The position numbers and the translations under genes were made by a program. A DNA stretch of 64,000 nt from Nocardia anaemiae NBRC 100462 (GTDB lineage Bacteria; Actinomycetota; Actinomycetes; Mycobacteriales; Mycobacteriaceae): NCBI RefSeq assembly GCF_001612725.1, contig NZ_BDAZ01000014.1, forward strand, positions 62,001-126,000, in the 5' to 3' direction. Below the pieces are notes generated by a model. That model worked only from the letters and a program-made list of their open reading frames with translations. It was not told where the DNA came from and searched no databases. Of this stretch, positions 33,113 through 41,419 are shown piece by piece (the first letter of the stretch is position 1; the number at the start of each line of letters is the position of its first letter).

Positions 33113-34033
33113 TCAGGCCAGCGACGTCCGGTACAGGTCGGGTTCCAGATACATCACCCGCGCGGCGGGCACGGCCGCCCGCACCCTGGCCTCGGCGTCA
33201 TCGATGGCCGCGGCGATATCCTCGATATCCAGATCCGGCACGATCGAGATCTTGGCCGCGACCAGAATCTCCTCAGGACCGAGATACTGCGTCTTGAGGT
33301 GGATCACCCGATCGATGCGCTTGCCGTCGACCAGGTTGGCGCGAATCGCCTTGTCCTCCTCCGGCGTCGCGCCCTCACCGATCAGCAGGCTCTGCATCTC
33401 CACGATCAGGATCAGCGCGATAACACCGAGCAACGCGCCGATCGCCAGGGTGCCGATGCCGTCCCAGACCGGATCATCGGTGAGCATGGTCAGCCCGACC
33501 GCCGCGAAGGCGAAGACCAGGCCGATCAGGGCGCCGGTGTCCTCCAACAGCACCACCGGGAGTTCCGGACTGCGCGAATTGCGGATGAACCGCCACCAAC
33601 TCGAATTGCCTTTGAGCGGGATGGATTCCCGCATCGCCGTCATGAAGCTGTAGCCCTCGAGGCAGATCGCGATGAACAGGATGACGATCGCGACGATCGG
33701 ATTGGTCAGCTCCTCCGGATGCTGGATCTTGTGGATGCCCTCGTAGATGGCATAGATCGAGCCCAGCGTGAACAGCACCAGCGCCACGATGAACGAGTAG
33801 AAGTAGCGATTGCGCCCGTATCCGAACGGGTGCAATTCATCGGCATCCTGCGCGGCCCTGCGCTGACCGAGCAGCAACAGCCCCTGGTTGGCGGTGTCCG
33901 CGACCGAGTGCACCGCCTCGGCCAGCATTGATCCCGAACCGGTGATGAACGCGCCGACGAACTTCGCCGCCGCGATCCCCGCATTCGCCGACAATGCGGC
34001 GAGAATCGCCTTCTTGCCACCACCAGCCGACAT
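33113..34033 (-). CDS. Cation diffusion facilitator (CDF) transporter
   Basis: A 306-residue membrane transporter of the CDF family that exports divalent metals in exchange for protons. Six membrane segments are visible; the metal-binding motif of helix 2 is HSVADTAN (HxxxD), and helix 5 carries EDTGALIG, in which Glu takes the place of the usual His. A C-terminal cytoplasmic domain follows about residue 205. The Glu substitution may change metal preference. ATG 34033 has AGGAGG eight bases upstream. The 5' region contains two strong hairpins (34061-34109). Confidence 0.9.
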   Translation of the reverse strand: MSAGGGKKAILAALSANAGIAAAKFVGAFITGSGSMLAEAVHSVADTANQGLLLLGQRRAAQDADELHPFGYGRNRYFYSFIVALVLFTLGSIYAIYEGIHKIQHPEELTNPIVAIVILFIAICLEGYSFMTAMRESIPLKGNSSWWRFIRNSRSPELPVVLLEDTGALIGLVFAFAAVGLTMLTDDPVWDGIGTLAIGALLGVIALILIVEMQSLLIGEGATPEEDKAIRANLVDGKRIDRVIHLKTQYLGPEEILVAAKISIVPDLDIEDIAAAIDDAEARVRAAVPAARVMYLEPDLYRTSLA

Positions 34034-34060
34034 CTCGGTAGTTCCTCCTGTGTCCGATTC

Positions 34061-34109
34061 GCAGCGCCTGCGGCGCTGCGTGTTCGCGCCCCTTGCCTCT
34101 CGCGCGAAC
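34061..34109. other. Two adjacent hairpins upstream of the CDF gene
   Basis: GCAGCGCC-TGC-GGCGCTGC (34061-34079) is followed by GTTCGCG (34082-34088) pairing with CGCGAAC (34103-34109). On the minus strand they lie in the likely untranslated leader of the CDF gene and after manA. They could be a terminator pair or a structured leader. Confidence 0.45.
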
Positions 34110-34198
34110 GGGCGCTCGTAAAACTCGCTCCGTCGTGGTCCGGTTGGGGGCGTCGAACGAACAGCCTATGGCAGCAGACGAGCAGGCCGGGCGACAGG

Positions 34199-35419
34199 TC
34201 AGTGCGCGCCACCGACGCATGCGCAGAACAACTGGGCGTCACCGTCGAGGGCTTGGGCGCGAATCTCGGTGTCGGCCGCCGATATCCACGCCGCCGCACC
34301 GCGTTCCAGCACCAGCTCACTCACCCCTTGCCACAACCGCACCTTCCCCGCCGTGCACAGCACGATGCCCGGGCCCGCGGATGTCAGTGGCACCCGACCG
34401 GATTCGGCGGTCAGGTCGAAGCGCCGCAGCGCGAACTCCGGCGCGGGTGTCCGATAAAGCAGCGATCCATCGCCCGCCGGTTCCGGTAGCACCACCGGCA
34501 GATCGATCGGCTCGAAATCCAGTACCCGCAGCAATTCCGGCACATCGACATGCTTGGGTGTCAGACCACCGCGCAACACATTGTCGGAGTTGGCCATGAT
34601 CTCCACACCGAGCCCGCGCAGATACGCGTGCAGGTTGCCCGCAGCCAGGAACAGTCCCTGTCCCGGTTCCAGCGTCAACCGATTGAGCAGCAATGCGGCC
34701 AGCACACCGGCATCGCCCGGATATGCCTCGGCGAGTTCGAGCGTGGTCCGCGCCTCGGCGGTGAACTCCCGGGGGCCCTTCTCCGAGAGATAGCGCACGC
34801 ACCCGTCGAGCACCTGGGGCAGCAGTGTGCCGAGAATATTCTGCGGCAGCGTGATCCAGGTCGTGAACAGTGTTCGCAGTCCAGCCGAATCTGGTTGGGC
34901 GGCAAGCAGTTCCGCATATGAGCGCAGTCCGGGCACATCCAGTGCGCGCAGCAGCTCGACCGTGCGCCGTGGATCCCGGAATCCGGCCAGCGCCTCGAAC
35001 CGGTCCAGCGCCACAACCAGTTCCGGCTTGTGGTTCTCGTCGCGGTAGTTGCGCATCGGCGAATCCAGCGGCACCCGCGCGAGATTCTCCCGTTCGAATC
35101 CGGCCCGCGCCTGCGCCGAACTCGGATGCGCCTGCAGCGATAGCGGTTCCTCGGCGGCGAGGATCTTCAACAGGAACGGCAGCCGCCCGCCGAATTCCGG
35201 TGCGGCGGGACCGAGTTCGCGCTCCGGATCGTCGGCGACCAATTCCAGCAGCGAGCGGGTGCTGTTCGCCAAGCGGACATGCGCCGGATCGGCGGGATGC
35301 GCGCCGAACCACAGCTCCGCCTCCGGATGCGCGGAAGGGACCGGTCGGCCGCACAACTGAGCGAGTGCGGTGCGTGAACCCCAGGCATAGGAACGCAGCG
35401 CACCAACGAGTTCGTGCAC
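34199..35419 (-). CDS. manA: Mannose-6-phosphate isomerase
   Basis: A 406-residue type-I phosphomannose isomerase, converting fructose-6-phosphate and mannose-6-phosphate. The zinc ligands are visible: QAHP (Gln and His), DENHKPE (Glu), and GNLHAYLRG (His). It supplies manB and then GDP-mannose synthesis. The start is GTG 35419, overlapping the TAG stop of the SIS-domain gene by one base, so the genes are coupled. Order manB-SIS-manA is the same as M. tuberculosis Rv3257c-Rv3255c. A repeat-derived frame has been added between manB and the SIS gene here. Confidence 0.94.
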   Translation of the reverse strand: MHELVGALRSYAWGSRTALAQLCGRPVPSAHPEAELWFGAHPADPAHVRLANSTRSLLELVADDPERELGPAAPEFGGRLPFLLKILAAEEPLSLQAHPSSAQARAGFERENLARVPLDSPMRNYRDENHKPELVVALDRFEALAGFRDPRRTVELLRALDVPGLRSYAELLAAQPDSAGLRTLFTTWITLPQNILGTLLPQVLDGCVRYLSEKGPREFTAEARTTLELAEAYPGDAGVLAALLLNRLTLEPGQGLFLAAGNLHAYLRGLGVEIMANSDNVLRGGLTPKHVDVPELLRVLDFEPIDLPVVLPEPAGDGSLLYRTPAPEFALRRFDLTAESGRVPLTSAGPGIVLCTAGKVRLWQGVSELVLERGAAAWISAADTEIRAQALDGDAQLFCACVGGAH

Positions 35420-36642
35420 TAGTAGTGTCCCCCGTCGAGCTGTTCCGTGGACGGTGCCGCACCACCACGCGAGCCGATCAAGCGCAGATAGGCGGCGGCC
35501 ATTTCCAAGCGCAGCGCGAGCACCGCGAGTTGTTCGAGTTCGCTGGCGTGGGCGAGGGTGCCGGGCATGGGTGCGCCCGAGTCATCCACTCTGGCGGGCA
35601 TGGGCGCGGTGGGATCGGTGAGCGAGGTGTGCAGCAGTTCGACATCCGCGCTCACCAGATCGGCGTCGACGAGACCCGATCCGTTGCCGCCGAAGACGGC
35701 GAGCCGACGACGCGCCGCGGTCTGATCCAGATCCGTACTGAACACGAACACCTGGACGCGTTCCACCGGCGCCGGTCCGTCGAGCTCCTCGTCGTGGAAC
35801 AGCGGATCGAAGTTCGGCGCGGATTCGCCTGCGGCCTCGACCATTCGGGGATTTGCGGCAACGGCCTCGGCCAGATGCACCGCGGTGGCCACCTTGCCCG
35901 CCGACTGCAACAGCACCTCGGCGCCGTGCTCGGCCAGCTCGCTGGCGGCCGGGGAGTCCCCGGCCAGCACGATCGCGCGCTGCTGCATGCGGGCGGCCAG
36001 CGTCTTGGCCGGATTGTGGAAGACCTCATTGTGTGGGCCATCGCGCAATGCCTCGGCATCGAGCACATCGGCCAGCTCGGTCAGATCGGGTACCAGCGCA
36101 CCCGAGCGGGTCGGATCGACGATGCGCAGCACCGCGATACAGGCCGCGAGGAAGCGCAGCAGCCGATTATGGTCCAGGACCGGAATTCGCGGCTGCAGCA
36201 ACGACGTACGCCCGGCCGCGGCGGCCCGTAGTGGGCCTTCGTGCGGTGCCGCGACCACGACCTCCGCGCCGCGGCGCTGGGCCCGGTCGACCGCATCGAT
36301 CAGCCGGGGATCGCCCGCGTCGTCACCCGCGACGAGCACCACGTCCAGCGGACCGACCCAGGGCGGCAGGGCGGCGACCGGGACCACGGGTAGGCCCGCG
36401 CGGTCGCCGAGTGCGGCGACGATCAGACTCGCGGCGCGCGCGGCCCGGCCGGCGCCGGAGACCAACACCACGCTGCGTGGTCGCAGATCAGCGAGGCGCG
36501 CGAGCGCGTCCTCACCGACCGCGGCCGCGGTCGCGCGTACCTGCGCGCCGCCGGATGCCGCGGAGCGCAGGGCGCCGCCGACATCGGCAGCCTCGAGCGA
36601 AGCGGCATCATCGAGGTCGAGCACCGGTGTTCCAGCGATCAT
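35419..36642 (-). CDS. SIS-domain protein between manB and manA (TobH-type)
   Basis: A 407-residue protein related to the bacterial phosphoglucose isomerase C-terminal/SIS family, orthologous by position to Rv3256c. A sugar-isomerase fold is suggested by VVLVSGAGRAARAASLIVAAL, RAIVLAGDSPAASELAEHGAEVLL and a conserved HNEVFHNPA. Its precise role in mannose metabolism is not known. ATG 36642 overlaps the end of the small repeat-derived frame (ATGA), with GGGAGG upstream inside that frame; GTG 36654 is an alternative. It is coupled to manA at the other end. Confidence 0.85.
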   Translation of the reverse strand: MIAGTPVLDLDDAASLEAADVGGALRSAASGGAQVRATAAAVGEDALARLADLRPRSVVLVSGAGRAARAASLIVAALGDRAGLPVVPVAALPPWVGPLDVVLVAGDDAGDPRLIDAVDRAQRRGAEVVVAAPHEGPLRAAAAGRTSLLQPRIPVLDHNRLLRFLAACIAVLRIVDPTRSGALVPDLTELADVLDAEALRDGPHNEVFHNPAKTLAARMQQRAIVLAGDSPAASELAEHGAEVLLQSAGKVATAVHLAEAVAANPRMVEAAGESAPNFDPLFHDEELDGPAPVERVQVFVFSTDLDQTAARRRLAVFGGNGSGLVDADLVSADVELLHTSLTDPTAPMPARVDDSGAPMPGTLAHASELEQLAVLALRLEMAAAYLRLIGSRGGAAPSTEQLDGGHY

Positions 36643-36986
36643 CGGGCATCCCACCTCCCCTCATCGCGCTGTGTGCGGTCCCGCCCTGCTCCCACCCGGG
36701 CTGCCGATTCGGAGGGATCGACAGCGGCGCCCAGGTCGGGCGAATCCAACGTCTGTAATTCCACTATTCCAGTCAGGAGCAAACGATGCTCAGAATCTTG
36801 GTATCGGGCCGAGTCGTCTACTTCCTCGGGCGTCGAATCCTGAGCCTGCACGTCCATTCCGGGCTGTGATTCCACTATCCCAGTCAGGACCGGACGATGC
36901 TCAGAATCTCGGTATCGGACTGGGCCGCTTACTTCCTCGGTGGTCGGCTCCTGAGCCTGCACGTTCATTCCGGGCTGTGATTCCAC
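36639..36986 (-). CDS. Repeat-derived small protein from the manB 3' end (115 aa)
   Basis: A 115-codon frame begins at GTG 36986, 8 bp after the manB stop. Its TGA overlaps the SIS-domain start as ATGA. The first 75 or so codons consist of two 37-residue repeats (ESQPGMNVQAQEPTTEEVS... and ESQPGMDVQAQDSTPEEVD...). These come from tandem copies of the last bases of manB, read in another frame. The final 40 residues are Asp/Arg-rich and unrelated to the repeats. No homologue recognised. The repeat length of 111 bp is a multiple of three, so the frame stays open through all copies, and the coupling to the next gene suggests that it is translated. Confidence 0.5.
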   Translation of the reverse strand: MESQPGMNVQAQEPTTEEVSGPVRYRDSEHRPVLTGIVESQPGMDVQAQDSTPEEVDDSARYQDSEHRLLLTGIVELQTLDSPDLGAAVDPSESAARVGAGRDRTQRDEGRWDAR

Positions 36987-37052
36987 TATCCCAGTCAGGA
37001 CCGGACGATGCTCAGAATCTCGGTCACGAGTGCGCTTACCTCTTCCGTCGAG
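36755..37052 (-). repeat. 111-bp tandem repeat including the manB 3' end
   Basis: Full units lie at 36755-36865 and 36866-36976; a third partial unit from 36977 to about 37052 is the 3' end of manB itself. The units are very similar (marker GATGCTCAGAATCT recurs exactly 111 bp apart at 36785, 36896 and 37007). Confidence 0.9.
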
Positions 37053-38371
37053 CGGGCCTCGACGTTGAGCCGCAGCAACGGTTCGGTATTCGACGCGCGC
37101 AGATTGAACCAGGCGTCGTCGGCGAGCGCAACGGTGACCCCGTCCAACCGATCCACCGACTTGGCCCGATCCCGGAATGCGTCCACTACGGCCATCGTCC
37201 GCTCCTTCGCGTCCGCCACTGTCGAGTTGATCTCTCCGGAGGCCGCATATGTCTCGTACGACGACATCAGCTCCGAGATCGGCCGGTCCTTCTCGCCGAG
37301 CGCCGCGAGCACGTGCAGGGCCGCGAGCATGCCGGAATCGGCGCCCCAGAAATCGCGGAAGTAGTAGTGCGCGGAATGCTCGCCGCCGAATACCGCACCG
37401 GTGGCCGCCATCTCCTGCTTGATGAACGAGTGCCCGACCCGGGTGCGCACCGGAGTGCCGCCGAGTTCGTGCACGAGTTCGGGCACCGCATGCGAGGTGA
37501 TCAGATTGTGGATGATGACCGCGCCGGGTTCCTTGGCCAGCTCGCGCTCGGCGACCAGCGCGGTGATGGCCGACGGCGAAATCGGATCGCCGTTCTCGTC
37601 GACCACGAAGCAGCGGTCGGCGTCGCCGTCGAAGGCCAGGCCGATATCGGCGCCGGACTTACGGACCAGATCCTGCAGATCGACCAGATTCTTCGGATCG
37701 AGCGGATTGGCCTCGTGATTGGGGAACGACCCGTCCAGCTCGAAGTAGAGCGGCACCAGGGTCAGCTGCGCCACGGTGCCCAGTACCTCGGGCACCGTGT
37801 GTCCACCCATGCCGTTGCCCGCGTCCACCGCGATGGTGAGCGGGCGGACACCGTCGAGATCGACCAGCCCGCGCAGGAACTTCGCGTAATCGGCGAGCAG
37901 ATCGGTCGAGGTGGCGCTGCCCCGCGTTCCGTCGTAGCCGGGTACCCCGTTGATCACCTCGTCCCTGATCGCCGCCAGGCCGGTGTCCTGGCCCACCGGA
38001 AGCGCCTTTGCACGGCACAGCTTGATGCCGTTGTAGCGGGCCGGATTGTGGCTGGCGGTGAACATCGCGCCGGGGCAGTCGAGGCGACCGGAGGCGAAGT
38101 AGAGCTGATCGGTCGAGGCGAGGCCGATATGCACCACGTCGAGACCCTGGCCGAGCACGCCGTCGGCGAAGGCGCTGGCCAATTCCGGGGAGGACTCGCG
38201 CATATCGTGTCCGATGACCACGCGGGTCGCGCCCTCGGCGCGCATCAACCGCGCGAACGCGGCCCCCACATCCTTGACGAATTCTCCGTCGATCTGTTCA
38301 CCGACGACCCCGCGAACGTCATAAGCCTTGATCACCGCGTTCACGAATTCGGCAGAGCGGGCCACTGTCAT
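36995..38371 (-). CDS. manB: Phosphomannomutase
   Basis: A 458-residue enzyme of the alpha-D-phosphohexomutase family that interconverts mannose-6-phosphate and mannose-1-phosphate. All four active-site blocks are seen: FTASHNPARYNG with the phosphoserine, DGDADRCF for Mg2+, GGEHSAHYYF for sugar binding, and RASNTEPLLRLNVEA for phosphate binding. ATG 38371 has AGGGTGG upstream. It is Rv3257c by position. Its 3' end is the template of the tandem 111-bp repeats that follow, so the last residues (TEILSIVRS) lie within the repeat. Confidence 0.95.
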   Translation of the reverse strand: MTVARSAEFVNAVIKAYDVRGVVGEQIDGEFVKDVGAAFARLMRAEGATRVVIGHDMRESSPELASAFADGVLGQGLDVVHIGLASTDQLYFASGRLDCPGAMFTASHNPARYNGIKLCRAKALPVGQDTGLAAIRDEVINGVPGYDGTRGSATSTDLLADYAKFLRGLVDLDGVRPLTIAVDAGNGMGGHTVPEVLGTVAQLTLVPLYFELDGSFPNHEANPLDPKNLVDLQDLVRKSGADIGLAFDGDADRCFVVDENGDPISPSAITALVAERELAKEPGAVIIHNLITSHAVPELVHELGGTPVRTRVGHSFIKQEMAATGAVFGGEHSAHYYFRDFWGADSGMLAALHVLAALGEKDRPISELMSSYETYAASGEINSTVADAKERTMAVVDAFRDRAKSVDRLDGVTVALADDAWFNLRASNTEPLLRLNVEARSTEEVSALVTEILSIVRS

Positions 38372-38425
38372 GGTGACCACCCTAGTGGCTCGCGCCGACA
38401 CCCCTGACACGGTCCCGTCCGAGGG

Positions 38426-38806
38426 CTAGCTGGGCGGGTCCGGGAGTACTCGGAGGTGTCCGCGCCGCCCGGTGCGCGTGGCGCGCGGTGCGGGCGGGGC
38501 GTAATCGGAATAGCCACGCTGGTCGTGCTCCGAGGGACGGCGGCGCAGACCGGCCTCGCGGACCGCTTCGGCCAATGCCGTCAGATCATCGTCATCCGGT
38601 GTGCTGGAAGAGAATCCGCCTTCGTGGCGAACCATTTCCCAGCCCTTCGGTGCGGTGATGCGGGAAGCATGTGTTTCACACAGATCCCAGGAATGTGGTT
38701 CGGCCACCGTCGCCAGTGGCCCGACCACCGCGGTCGAGTCGGAGTACACGTAGGTGAGCGTCGCAACAGCGGGATTCTTGCAACCTGGTCGGCAGCAACG
38801 ACGCAT
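38426..38806 (-). CDS. DUF3499-family protein
   Basis: A 126-residue protein with an N-terminal zinc-ribbon-like cluster (RRCCRPGCKNPA and LCETHAS) and an acidic, then Arg-rich, tail. It matches the actinobacterial DUF3499 family found between manB and whiB2 (Rv3258c). Its role is unknown. ATG 38806 is preferred; GTG 38815 would add three residues. The gap to manB is 54 bp, so they may be cotranscribed. Confidence 0.85.
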   Translation of the reverse strand: MRRCCRPGCKNPAVATLTYVYSDSTAVVGPLATVAEPHSWDLCETHASRITAPKGWEMVRHEGGFSSSTPDDDDLTALAEAVREAGLRRRPSEHDQRGYSDYAPPAPRATRTGRRGHLRVLPDPPS

Positions 38807-38912
38807 GGGGATCACGCCGATGAGAGTAACGCGCTCGACGTGGCGATGTGCTCAGACACGCTAAGGATTCGGCGATTTCGGGCGAGTTCACCCGCGCTCG
38901 GCGGTGTGTTCG

Positions 38913-39392
38913 TCACGCGCCTTCGGGATCGATGATGTCCGGATCGACGCCGAGATAGGTGGCGATCTGCTGCACGAGGACCTCGCGCAGCAGATCGACC
39001 AGATCGTCGGGATCGCCCGCGCGCAGTTCGAGTGGCTTGCGGAACAACACAACTCGGGCGCGAGTGGCCACCCCGTGCCGGTCCACGCCCGCCGGAATGA
39101 GCCGGGAAAGCGGGACCGGTCCGTCGGCCACCACCTCATCCGGCCAGGTGACCGAATCCGGATGCAGCGGACGGATTTTCGGCACATCGTCGACCGCGAT
39201 ATCGAGCTTGGTTAGGCGATCGTGCCACCGGGTGTCCAAGGGGGCGAAGGCCTCCAGGACCAGCCGGTCGAACTGCTGGCCCCTGGTGCGCCATGCCGGA
39301 ACCGTCGGTGGGAGCATCGGCCCGCGCACCCCGCGCCCACGACGGATCACCGATCGTGCGGTCGGTGGACGACGATTACGTGAACGGGCCAT
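38913..39392 (-). CDS. Zincin-like metallopeptidase-family protein, HExxH motif lost
   Basis: A 159-residue protein of the small zincin-like family encoded next to whiB2 in Corynebacteriales (Rv3259 by position). The family's usual zinc-binding HExxH region is here VLVQQIATYLGVD, so the catalytic His-Glu pair is missing and it is probably not a protease. The central portion (FRKPLELRAGDPDDLVDLLREVL) is otherwise conserved. The start ATG 39392 gives a basic N-terminus (ARSRNRRPPTARS); an in-frame start 138 bp upstream lies in a region that looks like a dispersed repeat. Function unknown. Confidence 0.8.
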   Translation of the reverse strand: MARSRNRRPPTARSVIRRGRGVRGPMLPPTVPAWRTRGQQFDRLVLEAFAPLDTRWHDRLTKLDIAVDDVPKIRPLHPDSVTWPDEVVADGPVPLSRLIPAGVDRHGVATRARVVLFRKPLELRAGDPDDLVDLLREVLVQQIATYLGVDPDIIDPEGA

Positions 39393-39442
39393 GACTAGAA
39401 ACTTAGTCAGCCCGCTTCCGCGATGCGCACTCGAGGCGGACT

Positions 39443-39546
39443 CATCCGCCTCCTGTCGACGAGAAAGCCACGCCGCGGACCGGCGGTCGATCGTGCCTCG
39501 ACTGCCGGGCGTGCCCCAGGAATTACCCATGTGCTCACGATTCAGG
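39443..39546. repeat. Dispersed intergenic repeat, copy A
   Basis: CATCCGCCTCC, then about 60 bp, then GGGCGTGCCC followed by GAATTACCCATGTGCTCACG. A diverged copy with the same blocks lies at 57481-57600. Function unknown. Confidence 0.4.
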
Positions 39547-39589
39547 TGTCGCCTGAGCGACGGGTAACCCTGGGGGCCGCCAGAGTCTG

Positions 39590-40006
39590 CTAACCGATGC
39601 CGCGCTTCAGGCGGCGCCGCTCTCGTTCGGAGAGGCCGCCCCAGATTCCGAAGCGTTCATCGTGGGCGAGTGCGTACTCCAGGCACTCGTCGCGTACCTC
39701 GCAGCCCATGCAGATCCGTTTGGCCTCACGGGTCGAGCCGCCCTTCTCGGGGAAGAACGCCTCCGGATCGGTCTGTGCGCATAGGGCACGTTCCTGCCAC
39801 TGCTCCTCGATCGATTCGAACATCTCGTCGAAGCCCGTCACGACCAAGCTGAGCCGGGGTGCTGTCACTCCGTCGGTCATCTCAGGCCCGATCCGGTCCG
39901 GTTCGATCCGACCGATCTCTGCGCAGACGCCACGTGCTGCGCCTGCTGTGGAATCGGTTTGCGATACGCCGCCCGGCATGCCCGAAGGGGCCAGCTCATT
40001 GGCCAT
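39590..40006 (-). CDS. whiB2: WhiB2-type iron-sulfur regulator
   Basis: A 138-residue WhiB protein. The four cysteines that bind the [4Fe-4S] cluster are at 76, 99, 102 and 108 (LCAQTDPEAFF and ICMGCEVRDEC). The GIWGG turn and the basic C-terminus (ERERRRLKRG) contact sigma factor and DNA. WhiB2 (WhmD) is needed for septation in mycobacteria. Rv3260c is the positional equivalent, next to fbiA. ATG 40006 has GAGGAGG and GCGGAG upstream. It gives about 40 residues more than the short mycobacterial protein; an internal ATG at 39880 would give 96 residues. Confidence 0.94.
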   Translation of the reverse strand: MANELAPSGMPGGVSQTDSTAGAARGVCAEIGRIEPDRIGPEMTDGVTAPRLSLVVTGFDEMFESIEEQWQERALCAQTDPEAFFPEKGGSTREAKRICMGCEVRDECLEYALAHDERFGIWGGLSERERRRLKRGIG

Positions 40007-40351
40007 CGCTCCGCCTCCTCACTGTGTGTTAGCGCAGATTGATTCTTTCCGTCGGACCAACACGCACACCGACGGCCGTACCCCGCGACGTTGTCCCGCG
40101 GACATCCCCGAGCTTGTCACCCCGGTGCGAACGTGTGTTCGAAAAACCGTCCGCGCCTTGAACTCTCGCGCGAACCCGAAATGACATGACTGTGATTAGA
40201 CACGCCGAACGTGTCGATGGTCAAGCCGCCGTCGCAATTCCGTTACTATCCGCTACCGCTTTCCGGAGCTGATCTTGAACGCGGAATAGCAAATGAGCAG
40301 CAAATACGAGCTGAACCGCGGCCGCTCCGACAGCGCATAGGCTGTGTCGAT
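40007..40351. other. Divergent promoter region of whiB2 and fbiA
   Basis: A gene-free stretch of 345 bp between whiB2 (minus) and fbiA (plus). It must hold promoters for both. I can see no clear dyad, riboswitch or RNA gene. The in-frame codons ahead of GTG 40352 extend to 40211 but are not coding-like. Confidence 0.5.
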
Positions 40352-41419
40352 GTGACTCCACAACAAGCGGACACCGCACCCGCAAGTGGGCCCAAGATCG
40401 CCGTCCTGGTGGGCGGGGTCGGCGGCGCGCGCTTCCTTCAGGGCGTCCGGGAACTACTGCCCGATGCGGACGTTTCCGCCATCGTCAATGTCGGTGACGA
40501 CGTCTGGATGCACGGCCTCCGGATCTGCCCCGACCTCGATACCTGCATGTACACCCTCGGCGGCGGAATTGATACCGAACGCGGTTGGGGCCGGGTCGCC
40601 GAAACCTGGCACGCCAAGGAAGAACTGGCCAAATACCATGCCCAACCCGATTGGTTCGGTTTGGGGGATCGCGATATCGCCACGCACTTGGTCAGAACCG
40701 AAATGTTGCGCGCCGGATACCCGCTCTCCGCGGTCACCGAGGCGTTGTGCAATCGGTGGCAGCCGGGCGTAAAACTCATCCCGGCTACCGACGATCGCTG
40801 CGAAACACATGTCGTTGTCAGCGACCCCGACAACCCTGGCGAACGCCGCGCGATCCATTTTCAAGAGTGGTGGGTTCGCTACCGTGCGGACATCCAGACG
40901 CACGGATTCGCCACAATTGGGGCCGATGAAGCCAAACCGGCGCCAAATGTGACGCAGATCATAGCCGAGGCCGATGTCGTGCTACTGGCCCCCTCCAACC
41001 CCGTGGTGAGCATCGGCGCCATCCTCGCGGTGCCCGGCATCCGCGGCGCACTGCGCACCACCGAGGCCAAGGTGATCGGCATCTCCGGCGTGATCGACGG
41101 AAAACCGTTGCGCGGCATGGCCGATGAATGCCTCTCGGTGATCGGCGTGGAAACCACCGCCGAGGCGATCGGACGCCACTATGGCGCGCGCTCGGCCACC
41201 GGCATCCTGGACGGGTGGCTGATCCACAGCACCGATACGGCGGATGTGCCCGGCGTCGAAGTGCGCAGCGTGCCGCTATTGATGACCGATCCGCCGACCA
41301 CCGCCGAAATGGTGCGGGAGGCGCTCGACCTGGGCGGCGTGAGGGAGCGCAGCGAGCGAACCAAAGACACAGCGCCGCCGGTCGTGGCGGCACCGAGCGT
41401 CAGCGAGGTGAGGCCATGA
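40352..41419 (+). CDS. fbiA: 2-phospho-L-lactate transferase (F420 synthesis)
   Basis: A 355-residue CofD-type enzyme that joins the phospholactyl/phosphoenolpyruvyl-guanosine donor to the deazaflavin FO during F420 synthesis. [12 protein letters not shown] near the N-terminus binds the nucleotide; [27 protein letters not shown] is a hallmark. The last 26 residues (starting [12 protein letters not shown]) are not part of the CofD fold: they are encoded by an intergenic element inserted before fbiB. GTG 40352 is the likely start. The TGA overlaps the fbiB ATG. Confidence 0.94.
   Translation: MTPQQADTAPASGPKIAVLVGGVGGARFLQGVRELLPDADVSAIVNVGDDVWMHGLRICPDLDTCMYTLGGGIDTERGWGRVAETWHAKEELAKYHAQPDWFGLGDRDIATHLVRTEMLRAGYPLSAVTEALCNRWQPGVKLIPATDDRCETHVVVSDPDNPGERRAIHFQEWWVRYRADIQTHGFATIGADEAKPAPNVTQIIAEADVVLLAPSNPVVSIGAILAVPGIRGALRTTEAKVIGISGVIDGKPLRGMADECLSVIGVETTAEAIGRHYGARSATGILDGWLIHSTDTADVPGVEVRSVPLLMTDPPTTAEMVREALDLGGVRERSERTKDTAPPVVAAPSVSEVRP
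41339..41419 (+). repeat. MIRU-like element encoding the FbiA C-terminus
   Basis: In frame with fbiA, this element reads [14 protein letters not shown] and ends PSVSEVRP, then TGA, which overlaps fbiB's ATG. It is the same reading frame as the micropeptides in other copies. Confidence 0.8.

Noticed and set aside
36755..37052. Insertion-sequence remnant suspected from the 111-bp repeats
   Set aside because: No transposase, no inverted ends, and the unit begins inside manB, so local duplication explains it better.
35885..38407. An open frame of about 840 codons on the plus strand opposite the manB-SIS region
   Set aside because: It lies antisense to well-identified enzymes and its composition follows the high-GC third-position bias of those genes. 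Repeats in it are only the reverse of the 111-bp units.
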